Assembly: GCA_039111635.1 (NCBI GenBank)
Contig: JBCAQO010000003.1
Location: forward strand, 2,914,001-2,978,000
Direction of reading: 5' to 3'
From: Heterobasidion occidentale
Lineage: Eukaryota; Basidiomycota; Agaricomycetes; Russulales; Bondarzewiaceae
Length of the DNA: 64,000 bases
The number at the start of each line of letters is the position of its first letter. Within the stretch, counting starts at the first letter, position 1. Shown here piece after piece: positions 54,673 to 64,000 of this stretch. The notes below the pieces were generated by a model. That model was not told where the DNA came from. It ran no database searches and saw nothing but the letters and a program-made list of their open reading frames with translations. Position numbers and translations under genes: made by a program.

Positions 54673-56252
54673 CATCAGCAAACCTGTAACCAGTCCCAGC
54701 CAGTCCCAGAGCCCCAGATACTCCCAGATGCTTAGGTCATCTAGGGACATCTGGCTAGATGTCTGTGTATGCCCAGATCTAGACAGATAAGGTGCTCTAT
54801 CAATAAGCTGACTAGGAGGACATTTTTGAAAGGCAGTGTTTGTAATGTCAGTGCTGCTTCAAAAATTTTCAATACAAGAGCTGAGAAGAAAATTCCCAGT
54901 AATGTACCAGACTGTCATTGGTGCTATCTGTTGAATATCAGCTTGCTAGTGGTATTGAGATACTTTCCTGTATCATAGCTCTCAAATGATGTATCATATG
55001 CCATCATTCTTCCATGAATAGATGCTAAAAATGCGAAAATAGATGTCACCTCACTGAGTTCAGGCATCCCAAAATTCTTTCAAGTCTCAAAAAGCTTGTT
55101 GTAAGCAAAATGTTGTTAAGGAGTATCATGGTCATATAGTGGAGTGGATAATTGTGGTCTTAACATTGCTTACAGCTGGTGAAGGATTCAAGAGGTTCTG
55201 GGTTCAATTCCTGCACAGTGAAGATTGATTTTGGCAGTCGTCCTATTGACGACAATTATCTAATCATTTCCATATATGGTGCATCCAGACATATCTGTCC
55301 AGACACCGGTGTGTCTGTCTAATCGGGGACTTGCTAGAGGCATCTGGGGGCCTAGGAGTGTCTGTCTAGGTTGGTAAGGACCCCTGAAAACCACCTGGGA
55401 TGTTAGTACCTGGATCCGGCGTAAAACCGGCGCGTCAGCGCCGAGCTCCGAGGGCTTTTCCGGCGTCGAACGGCACATTTGGACGATCATGTTCGATCTT
55501 TTGCCCGGCGTGAAGCCCTCCACTGCTGGGAGGTCCGATGCTTATCCGGCGTCGACCCAGAGGGTCCACGGCTGGGCAGATGAAGCCACATTGATCTCTG
55601 CTATGTCAAATGTCGCAGCTGAGATATACGAGCCAATGTTAGCAGGAACTCGGCACACCACTAAGTATTTGTCCCTGCTACGTCTCCATTGACGCCGCAT
55701 GCTGTGACGCTCCATGTTTTGCTGCCGTCACATACATTCCTTGTCATGCTAACTTATCCTATTCGGATTCAAGGTGCTTCTATAGCACTCGCGGTTGGGG
55801 ATAGCCACTATCTGGAAGCACTCACAGGCAGGGAAAAGGATCTTCGAAGTGCAATCAAGGTGATTGTTGGCCGCAAACGGAATATCGAAGAGGTCTTGGA
55901 TGATGAGGATGATTGACAGGGCCTTGTAATTCACATTATCATGCTTTTTCGAATGCTGTTGACTCTCCTTACGAGTTTCTTACTTTTATTACAATGCTCA
56001 AGCTTTCATTGTGCTCAAAGACATGCCATAGAACGTATTTCCATTTTTCCGGATTTTTTTGCGATTTTTAGAGGTTCGAGGCCTGATTCCGGCGTGAAAC
56101 GACCTGCTGACTGAGGTCCGATCCCATTTCCGGCGTGAACCGGACCAGTAGAGGACCTGCTGTCCCGGCGTCGACGACCGCCTCCGGACACGAACATCTC
56201 AGGTGGTTGTCAGGGGTCCTGGTTGGTACAGACACTTTCCAGTTTGCTGATG
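54673..56252 (+). mobile_element. Pol III-box repeat element, copy 3 (interrupted)
   Basis: Starts CATCAGCAAAC at 54673, runs to 55376, is broken by element C, and resumes at 56229 to end GTTTGCTGATG at 56252. The A box is at 55137-55147 and the B box at 55201-55211. Lies inside element B. Confidence 0.8.
55377..56220. mobile_element. DNA transposon C (hAT-like MITE) in copy 3
   Basis: 844 bp with 20-bp inverted ends AGGACCCCTGAAAACCACCT and its partner (one mismatch). The 8-bp target duplication GGTTGGTA lies at 55369-55376 and 56221-56228, and joining the flanks restores copy 3 exactly. Several subterminal repeats of the type CCGGCGT(G)AA lie within the first and last 150 bp, as in hAT transposase-binding regions. 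Two frames (55489-55692 and 55689-55916) are short and unsupported. Confidence 0.85.
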
Positions 56253-56773
56253 CCCTCAGCATCGGGCGATAAGTGCCATGACAAGTACTCTTTGAGGTGA
56301 TCGACAAGTCAGAATAGCTGTAAGAACGACGCGATTCTCAGCCGTTGAGTGATGTTTGGGTGGTCGACGAGAATACGAGAGAGACTTGATAGCGACATCA
56401 GTTCGTTGTCGCTGTCTGCTACGGCAATGGCGACGGATCTATGCGGTCCGGTGGTCTGTTTGATCATGCTTAGTGCGCCGGAGAAGCCGGCCAGCTCCGG
56501 CCCTTCCCACATCCCAAAGTCCCAAAGTCTACAACTTAGCGAGGTCTATAAGCACACAAGTTCATTGGCTACTAGTGCCAAAGTCCATTGTCCACTAGCC
56601 TAATAGACCAACCTCTCACCGTTCAGCCGTTCCCGGAGCTTCACGGGGCCTGTAGGAGGCGCGAAGGTCACAGTGACAAGTGCAATGTCACGGAGAGTCA
56701 CACCGCGCAGAGCCATTATTGGAAGCGTAAGCGTGCTTGCCCTAATCGTCCTCAACGACTTTGACGATCCACG

Positions 56774-58829
56774 ATGTCCATCAATATCTTCAACGACGAG
56801 GCGCGTTTATTTCCAACTATTTCTGCTCTGCCCACTGACCAACAACCACAGGCTACAGAAGAAAAGGCGGAGAACGCCCGCCTCTCGTCGTTCGTCGGCG
56901 CACTCGCGCTTGGCGATCTCGTCAAATCGACCCTCGGACCCAAGGGCATGAACAAAATTCTCCAATCCATGTCTTCAGGAGACATCAACGTCACGAACGA
57001 CGGCGCGACGATTTTGAAGGCGATTCAGCTCGACAATGCCGCCGCGAAGATCCTCGTGAATATCTCGAAGGTGCAGGACGATGAGGTTGGAGATGGGACG
57101 ACGAGCGTGTGCGTGTTGTCGGCGGAGCTGCTGCGAGAAGCTGAAAAGCTCATCGCCATGAAGATACACCCTCAGACTATCGTTGAGGGCTATCGGATCG
57201 CGAGCGCGGCGGCTCTGAAGGCATTGGAGGCATCTGCTGTTGATCATGGGTGCGTGGTGTGCTACTCCTTTTTTGTCAGCTGTGCTGACTCCGTATCTTT
57301 CTCAGCTCTAACCCTGCAACGTTCCGCCAAGACTTGATCAACATCGCGCGGACAACCTTGTCGTCGAAAGTTTTGTCCCAAGACAAGGCCTATTTCGCAA
57401 ATCTCGCCGTCGATGCAGTTTTGAGGTTGAAGGTTTGTCACGAACTACTGGCCACTGTGTCGCTCTTATAATACTGCGGAACAGGGTTCAACAGATTTGG
57501 AGCACATCCAGATCATTAAAAAGGTCGGCGGAAAGCTGACAGACTCGTACCTTGACGAAGGTGCGCTTCATTCATCCTTAGACGATTTCTCCATTCACCT
57601 TCAACTAGGCTTCATCTTGGACAAGGCGATTGGCGTCAACTGCCCTAAACGGCTAGAGAATGCAAAAATCCTTATTGCCAACACCTGTAAGTTTTTTTGA
57701 CTGTGGAGTTGAGCTCACGCGTGTAACAGCGGATGTCTAGCTATGGACACCGACAAGATCAAGATCTTCGGTGCCCGCGTCAAAGTTGACGGGACAGGAA
57801 AACTTGCCGAGCTTGAACGTGCCGAGCGGGTGCGTCCCTTCATCTACCCTAACCCTCTCTCCGTCCCCAACGCCAAGCGCAGGAAAAAATGAAACGAAAA
57901 GTCGATGCGATCGCCACGCACGGCATCAACGTCTTCGTCAACCGGCAGCTCATCTACAACTACCCAGAGTCGCTGTTGGCGGAGAAGGGCATCCTGACCA
58001 TCGAGCACGCCGACTTTGAGGGCGTCGAGCGGCTGTCGCTCGTCACGGGCGGCGAGATCGCGAGCACGTTCGAGCGGCCGGACTTGGTCAAGCTCGGGAC
58101 GTGCGACCTGATCGAGGAGATCATGATCGGCGAGGACAAGGTGCGCATCGTTCACATTATTGCTCACGCCGCATCCTCAACGCTGACGCCATCGCAGCTG
58201 ATCAAGTTCTCCGGCGTCGCGGCGGGCGAAGCGTGCACGGTCGTCCTGCGCGGGTCGACGAACCAGATGGTAGACGAGGCCGAACGGTCGCTGCACGATG
58301 CGCTCTCGGTCCTCTCGCAGACGGTGAAGGAGACGCGTGTGGTGCTCGGCGGCGGCTGCGCGGAGATGCTGATGAGCGTCGCGGTCGAGCGCGCGGCGAA
58401 GACGGTCTGGGGCAAGAAGGCGCTCGCGGTCGAGGCGTTCGCGCATGCCCTCAGGCAGATCCCGACCATCCTCGCGGATAACGCGGGCTACGACTCTTCG
58501 GACCTCGTCTCGCGGCTGCGCGCGGCGCATTATGAGGGACAGCCAGACGCGGGCCTTGGTGAGTGCTGGAGCTGCCCGTAGCTCCAATGGCGACGACTAA
58601 ACTTTGGCCTTCCTAGATATGGAGCTTGGCGATATCGGCTCTATGATGAAGCTGGGCGTCACAGAAAGCTACAAGCTCAAGTGGCAGGTAGTGAACAGCG
58701 CGAGCGAAGCGGCGGAGATGATCATCGGTGCGTTCTATCTCCCCTTCACGCTCTATGCATCATACCGACCTGCACCGCAGAGTCGACGATATCTTGCGCG
58801 CGGCACCACGGAGGAGAGAAGCAGTTTAG
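56774..58829 (+). CDS. CCT2: CCT2, beta subunit of chaperonin TRiC/CCT
   Basis: Group II chaperonin subunit that folds actin and tubulin in the cytosol. It starts MSINIFNDE at 56774. The match to CCT-beta is clear: [134 protein letters not shown] and [16 protein letters not shown]-binding GDGTT and NDGAT are intact. About nine short introns interrupt it. The first intron fits best with a GC donor ([11 protein letters not shown]). The last one (58728 on) gives [15 protein letters not shown] only if the AG in CGCAGAG is used, which drops a conserved Arg. The stop is TAG at 58827-58829. Confidence 0.93.
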
Positions 58830-59133
58830 ACGACAAGAGTACGATATATATTGTAATCAATGCAGGCTTGCCAAACCCTACCTACGTGGAACAGCCAACG
58901 AAATTGTGGTCTGCGTCTTCATGTCGAGGCCATTCGAGCGGCAGAATGCCATCTCATCGGAGACCCCGACTGGGGACGAGGTAAATTACAAAAAACATCG
59001 AATATACCAACAGAGCTCGTGAATACATGTCGTTCCAATCATCGTCGCAGAGCATGAAAGGCATCGTCGCCTTGGCACAACTACAACGTCCAACCCAAGC
59101 AGAGTACCGCAGACCTCAACCTCTCGAGTCAGT

Positions 59134-61359
59134 CTAAACCGCCGATTTTTCCGAGCCCGCCTTCTCCTGAGCGTACTCCGCCGCGTCGGGCTGCGCCGCG
59201 CCGGCGCCGATGACGACGCCGATGGTGTTGTCGACGCCCTCCTTCCCGATGTCGCGGATGACGACCCACGCGGACGGGATCGAGAGCACGAAGAGGCCGA
59301 CGTTGAGCCCGATCGAGATCCAGTCGGACGTGTTGGTGCTCTTGATGCCGTACGCGACGGCCTGGCCCGCGCACTCAACGCCGCGCAGCGCGCCGGTGAT
59401 GTACGAGAGCGTGTTCACGTCGGACGAGACTGCATCGAGCGAAATCAAATCGCAGCGGTTAGGGGGCGCGCGCGGGCACGAGAGGGGGTAGGTACGCACG
59501 GAAGGAGACGATCCAGTAGAGCGTCGACTGCGTCGCCATCGTCGCGAACTCGAATAGGATGAATAGCGCCCACGTGCGCCCGAACGAGTCCGAGTCCAGT
59601 CGACCACGGGCTTGTTGTCCTCGAGGTACTTCGTGATCACCGCCGTCCAGATCCTGCGCCGCACCAGCCCAATGCCCTAAGTCCAAGTCACCAGAACACA
59701 AAGTGAAAACTCGCGGGGACGCACCAGAGGCCCAGGTTGAGCGCGACGAGGAACACGAACGCGTACCTCGCGCGCTGGTTCTGCGTGAGGCGCTTCCAGT
59801 CGAGGAAGTACCCGATGCAGATCCCGCCGAGGATGTCGCCGAAGGGGGTGACGAACGCGGTGAGCGCGCGCGTGCGCACGTTGAAGTACTGCGTCTGCAG
59901 CGTGCCGATGTACGAGCCGTAGAACCAGGACGTGAAGAAGAGCGGGAAGAGCAGCCACATCTTGGGCGCGGTCGCGACGGCGGCCCACTCTCTGAGGGAT
60001 TGGCTGCGGGCGGGGAGGTCAGGCTTGGTTGGCACGTGGAAGGGAGCACGGAGATGCGTGAGAAGGAGCGCACCGGAAGCTAGTTTTGCGGAAGACGATA
60101 GGCTTTCCGTCCGTGCGCTGCACTTTCTTAGGCGGAGAGAGGTGGACTGCGATAAACGGGCCCGCGCACACTATACACGCAACGTGAAGCCCGAGCGCTC
60201 CTGGTCAATACTTCGCGGTTTGAGGCGAACAGGGTGCAAACGGGTCACGCACTGATGCCGATAATGACGAGGTACGTATGCAGCGAGACACCACCCGCGG
60301 AATCGGTCTTCGAGTTGAGGCCAAAGATGATCGCACCGCCGACTGGCATGCGCAGTGTGCATGAGCAAAGTATAAGTTAAAGAGGAGGGAGGGGGGCGCA
60401 CCGACGGGCGCTGCGTTGCGCAAGAAGACCCAAAGCGAGAGCATTCGGCCGCGACGCGCGGGCTCGGGGTACGCTATTCAGCCTGACATCAGGCCTCCCG
60501 TGGCCGACAGAGTCGGAGAGGACCCACCGGTGATGATGGCACCTTCGACCGAGTACATCAGGCCGTCCCTGTCTCACGGCGAGATGCGGTGAGCGTGGGT
60601 CGACGAGATAACGAGCAGTAAGCACACACGTCATTCCGGAGATGATGGATCCTTTGGAGGACGTGTCAGATAGACTGTCGAGTTGAAGGTGAGGGGCGAG
60701 AGTCTTCGCTCACCCAGCATGAGGAACCACTGCGTCCCGTTTTTGCTGTTCAGATATAGACTACCTGCATATCTATCCATATCCCATCAAACTCAGATAC
60801 TCCCAGACGAATTCGAGATCGGACAAACATGATATCTCCCGTCGACGAGATCTGCAGAAACAACGTTCAACACGCGCCATCCTCTTACCCAAAGAAGAGC
60901 GGAAGGAAGTTTGTAGCGCGAAGAGTGCTCACCAGCAGCGCTTTCATCATCCCGATCTTCGACACCAGCAATCCGCCGAAGATGCACATGAACGCCATGA
61001 ACACGTACCCCGCCGCGGCGGTCGCGTTCGCGTACCACGGCGTCGCGAGGCCGCCCGCGCCGAGCGCGCTCAACGCATTGTACATCCCCGGCGCGCAGAA
61101 GAACACGCCGCCGACGACCCAGATCCTGCGTGCGCGCGCGTGCCTCAGGCGACGGGCGCGAGGATGTGGGAAAGAGGGGTGTGACGCACTGGAATAGCGT
61201 CGAGCGGTACCAGTGTGGCTTGACGACCATAGTGGGCACGTCTGCGGCGCCCCCGTCGGCGCCGGTGGAGGACGCTGCTTTCTCGTAGGACGCGTGCTCG
61301 AGGACGGGGGCGGACCCGCCTCGGCGCGTCGCGGGCAGCTCTGGGATGAATTCTGACAT
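59134..61359 (-). CDS. UNC93-like major-facilitator transporter, one frameshift
   Basis: Polytopic membrane protein of the UNC93/MFS type; the substrate in fungi is unknown. The start MSEFIPELPATRRGGSAPVL at 61359 is cytosolic. Membrane segments include WVVGGVFFCAPGMYNALSAL, AAAGYVFMAFMCIFGGLLV, KMWLLFPLFFTSWFYGSYIG, AFVTPFGDILGGICIGYFLD, WALFILFEFATMATQSTLYW and ISIGLNVGLFVLSIPSAWVV. FFCAPGMYNALSALGAGG is the UNC93 signature loop. It ends EYAQEKAGSEKSAV at 59134. Around 59596 the exon KPVVDW continues into DSDSFGRTWALF only if one G is added (GGG read as GG). Intron borders between 60400 and 60900 are less certain. An earlier ATG exists at 61446. Confidence 0.8.
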
Positions 61360-62497
61360 GACCTTCGTCTCAGATCTCAGCTCCGTCTTCGTCTTCAGGA
61401 CTACCCAGCCGCAAAACCGCCGACCCCAAAACGTCAACCAACTCACCTACACAACTCGAACACAAAAACGAAAAACGAGCGGACGTAACTCACCAGAGCA
61501 AGGTCGCTCAGAGAGATGACAGATCCCAGACAACGGGGACGCGCGGGCACGGCAAGTCTCGAGTCGACAAGAGGCGCCTGTGCTGTTCCCCACCTTTATA
61601 TACCGTCATGAACGAGGTCACGTCGTCCATTCATTCTTCCCAAGAACCGCGCCCGCAGGAACAAGGGCCAGAAGTCCCGCACCATATCACTACCATATCA
61701 ACCCGTCCATCAACGCAGACCAAAGCGAGCCAAAAGCAGACGCCGAAGCCCTGATAAGTGAGAGAATTGCCAGACGCTGCGGAGCGAACGCGCGAGGACG
61801 CTCGCACACGAGGTCCGTCCACGATAAGGAGTCGGACGGCAGATAGCTGTGATGGATCCGTTCATATATAAGTCTCCATGCGAGCGGATAACAACAGGGA
61901 GGTACACTACACTTGTACGACCAACCAACCCTCATAATAGCAGTCGCAATGTGCATGTAGCCAAGCCCAAGTCAAGCCTGTAGGCTGCTAACAGCTTCAG
62001 AATGCGTGGAGTGTTGGCTAACCGCCGGCAACTTGATTCGTCGCCGCTACCCTCCGCTACCCAATCAAATAAAATGAAAACAAAAAACGGATCAACAAAG
62101 TATCGCCGCACCGCCGCGGCAAACCGAGGCGATACACTCTTATTGCGAGTGATCGTCTGCTCAATCAAACACCGCACACAAAGGCTTCAAAATCATTCAT
62201 TGCAGCCGTCGCAGCGTATCAAACTAGAAGCAGTCAAAAGGGAACAGAAAAAAAACAAGCGCAGAACTAATGTCGTAATGAGAGAAAGAATCGCCGGTGC
62301 GGTCGTTGCTGTGAATGTACTCATGTTAGGAAAGGTGCAATGGGATAAAAGTAGGGTGGGTTGTGCCCACGACGGGAGGAGGCGGGGACGAAGCAAGGAC
62401 AAAAGCAAGAACGACAACGAGCGGCGCCGATCCGGATCGTGAGAGCCTTCTTCTAATACAGTGCGTGCGTCTTCTTTTCTTCCACTTCTCCTCGCCC
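61360..62497. other. 1.1-kb interval between actin stop and UNC93 start
   Basis: Both flanking genes are on the minus strand, so it holds the actin 3' UTR and the UNC93-like promoter. No supported gene; short frames only. Confidence 0.5.
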
Positions 62498-63526
62498 TTA
62501 GAAGCACTCTGCAAAGTCGGCGATCAGCATCACGTCCACAGACACGATAAGGTGGGAGACGACGCACTGCGGTGGACGATGCCAGGGCCAGACTCGTCGT
62601 ACCTGCTTCGAGCACCACAGGTTCTGGAACGTGCTCAAGGATGCAAGGATAGATCCACCGATCCACACGGAGTACTTCCGCTCAGGAGGCGCGACGATCT
62701 TCACCTTCATGCTCGATGGCGACAGAGACGTCAACTCCTTCTGCATCCGGTCAGCAATCCCAGGGAACATCGTCGTTCCACCAGACAGCACGACGTTGCC
62801 GTACAGGTCACGACGAATATCAAGATCGCACTTGAAGATCGAGTTGTAGCTGGAAGAGATGGACGATCAGCGTCCAACTTGTGAATGACCGTCCATGTAG
62901 ATCACTGGACTCACGTCGTCTCGTGGATACCGGCCGCCTCAAGTCCGAGGAACGCTGGCTGGAAGAGCGCTTCGGGAGCACGGAATCTTCGCCCAGACAC
63001 ATCAGAGTGACGCACGCCTCGATCTCACAAAGCCACTCACCGCTCATTGCCGATGGTGATGACCTGACCGTCGGGAAGCTCATACGACTTCTCGAGAGCG
63101 GACGACTGGGCGGCAGTCTGGAGCTCCTGCTCAAAGTCCAGCGCGACGTAGCACAGTTTCTCCTTGATGTCACGGACAATTTCACGCTCCGCCGTCGTCG
63201 TGAAGGGGTAGCCGCGCTCAGTCAAGTTCTTGATCAGCAAGTCGGTCAGGTCACGACCGGCGAGATCAAGACGGAGGATGGCATGGGGGAGCGCGAAACC
63301 CTCATAGATGGGGACAGTGTGCGATACACCATCACCCGAGTCGAGGACGATACCGGTGGTACGACCGGACGCGTAGAGGGAGAGCACAGCCTGGATGGCG
63401 ACGTAGAACGCGGGAGCGTTGAATGTCTCGAACATGATCTGGGTCATCTTCTCACGGTTGGCCTTCGGGTTGAGCGGGGCCTCGGTGAGCAGCACGGGGT
63501 GCTCCTCGGGCGCGACACGAAGCTCG

Positions 63527-63558
<32 letters not shown>

Positions 63559-64000
63559 GTCGTCCCAGTTGGTCACGATACCGTGCTCAATGGGGTACTT
63601 GAGGGTCAAAATACCACGCTTCGACTGGGCCTCATCACTGGATGGAGGGATGAAATGAGAAGGATGGATCGCGAAGCAACTCCTAAACAAGACATACCCG
63701 ACATAGGAGTCTTTCTGGCCCATGCCGACCATGACACCCTGGTGACGGGGACGGCCGACGATTGAGCTGCGATGCGAGATCAGCGACAGGGCACGCGTGG
63801 GAGAGTGGGATGACTTACGGGAACACAGCACGGGGGGCATCGTCACCTATGCGGATGTGAATTGTCTAACTTACTGTGCAAGCAACACACGATCTTACCG
63901 GCGACTGCGAACGATTCGAATGAGCATCGAGCGATGAATAGAGTAAAACGAGTGCTTACAGCCAGCCTTGCACATGCCGGAACCGTTGTCAATGACCTGC
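62498..64000 (-). CDS. actin (partial at right edge), one 2-nt defect
   Basis: Cytoskeletal actin running off the right side of the window. Visible are [15 protein letters not shown] from a 6-nt microexon, [112 protein letters not shown] and [20 protein letters not shown]. The final RKCF and TAA (62498-62500) lie beyond another intron. After WCSKQ two bases are missing near 62602: the frame should read into [15 protein letters not shown]. The rest is perfect, so the defect is probably in the assembly. At the right edge GCAG precedes GTC ATT GAC, an apparent intron acceptor; the N-terminal residues lie outside. Confidence 0.95.
63899..63904 (-). other. 6-nt microexon of actin
   Basis: TCGCCG on the minus strand between acceptor CGCAG and donor GTAAGATC. 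It joins GGC T to TC GCC G and then GT GAC GAT, giving A-G-F-A-G-D-D, the invariant actin sequence. Removing it, or reading through, breaks the protein. Confidence 0.8.

Larger units (their letters stand above)
52667..56651. mobile_element. DNA transposon B (hAT-like, non-autonomous, host of nest)
   Basis: Perfect 14-bp inverted ends AGGCCCCGTGAAGC / GCTTCACGGGGCCT, continuing as an imperfect inverted repeat of about 100 bp (GAGAGGTTGGTCTATTAG is shared). It is flanked by the 8-bp direct repeat GTAGGAGG at 52659-52666 and 56652-56659, as expected of hAT elements. No transposase is recognised. Its left end is split by element A and its interior by copy 3 of the Pol III-box element. Without the insertions it would be about 1.6 kb or less. 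Confidence 0.8.

Noticed and set aside
1..64000. CRISPR arrays, bacterial operons, prophage, rRNA genes
   Set aside because: None seen; gene structure is clearly eukaryotic and no array of spaced repeats or rRNA-like sequence was found.

Overview
The window is a stretch of a filamentous basidiomycete genome. It looks like an Agaricomycete, most likely a wood-decay polypore. The signs are a GC-rich gene space, genes split by many 45-70 bp introns, a laccase with about 19 exons, an F-box/LRR gene of the Agaricomycete type, a RecQ-like helicase of the kind expanded in mushrooms, and Ty3/gypsy debris. Species cannot be fixed from this sequence alone.

Layout. 1-3.9 kb is the 3' end of a Ty3/gypsy retrotransposon: pol C-terminus, an antisense spliced gene with a six-cysteine zinc-binding motif, and a 3' LTR. 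4.1-5.1 kb holds a decayed N2227-type methyltransferase gene with short dispersed repeats. 5.7-8.2 kb is a RecQ-like helicase (-), 8.6-11.3 kb a laccase (-), and 13.0-17.6 kb a Bud14/Tea4-like SH3 polarity protein with polyglutamine (-). 18.6-22.2 kb has a small unknown gene (+), a coiled-coil gene (-) and the 3' part of a P450 (+). 22.65-28.75 kb is one large gene (-) joining a nucleotidyltransferase-like N-terminus to ankyrin repeats. 28.7-31.2 kb is a gene-poor, decayed interval.

31.2-31.9 kb is a repeat with RNA polymerase III boxes, followed by TSR2 (+), an unknown multi-exon gene (-), mitochondrial malate dehydrogenase (-), an F-box protein (-), cyclin C (+), two tandem paralogues (+), the O-mannosyltransferase PMT4 (-), an O-methyltransferase (-) and an alpha-L-rhamnosidase-like GH78 enzyme (-). 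52.66-56.66 kb is a cleanly readable nest of DNA transposons: one 8-bp-TSD element carries three others and two copies of the Pol III-box repeat. Then come chaperonin subunit CCT2 (+), an UNC93-like transporter (-) and actin (-, running off the right edge).

Most of the genes are unrelated housekeeping or secreted-enzyme genes; I see no biosynthetic cluster. The points most worth a second look are the nested transposons, the Pol III-box element in three copies, the antisense gene inside the gypsy element, the nucleotidyltransferase-like/ankyrin fusion, 6-nt and 14-nt microexons, and a recurring pattern of 1-2 nt deletions that break otherwise intact conserved genes (laccase, cyclin C, UNC93, actin). 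That pattern points to consensus errors in short homopolymers rather than to real loss of function. Exon borders were read by eye, so long genes are given as outer spans.
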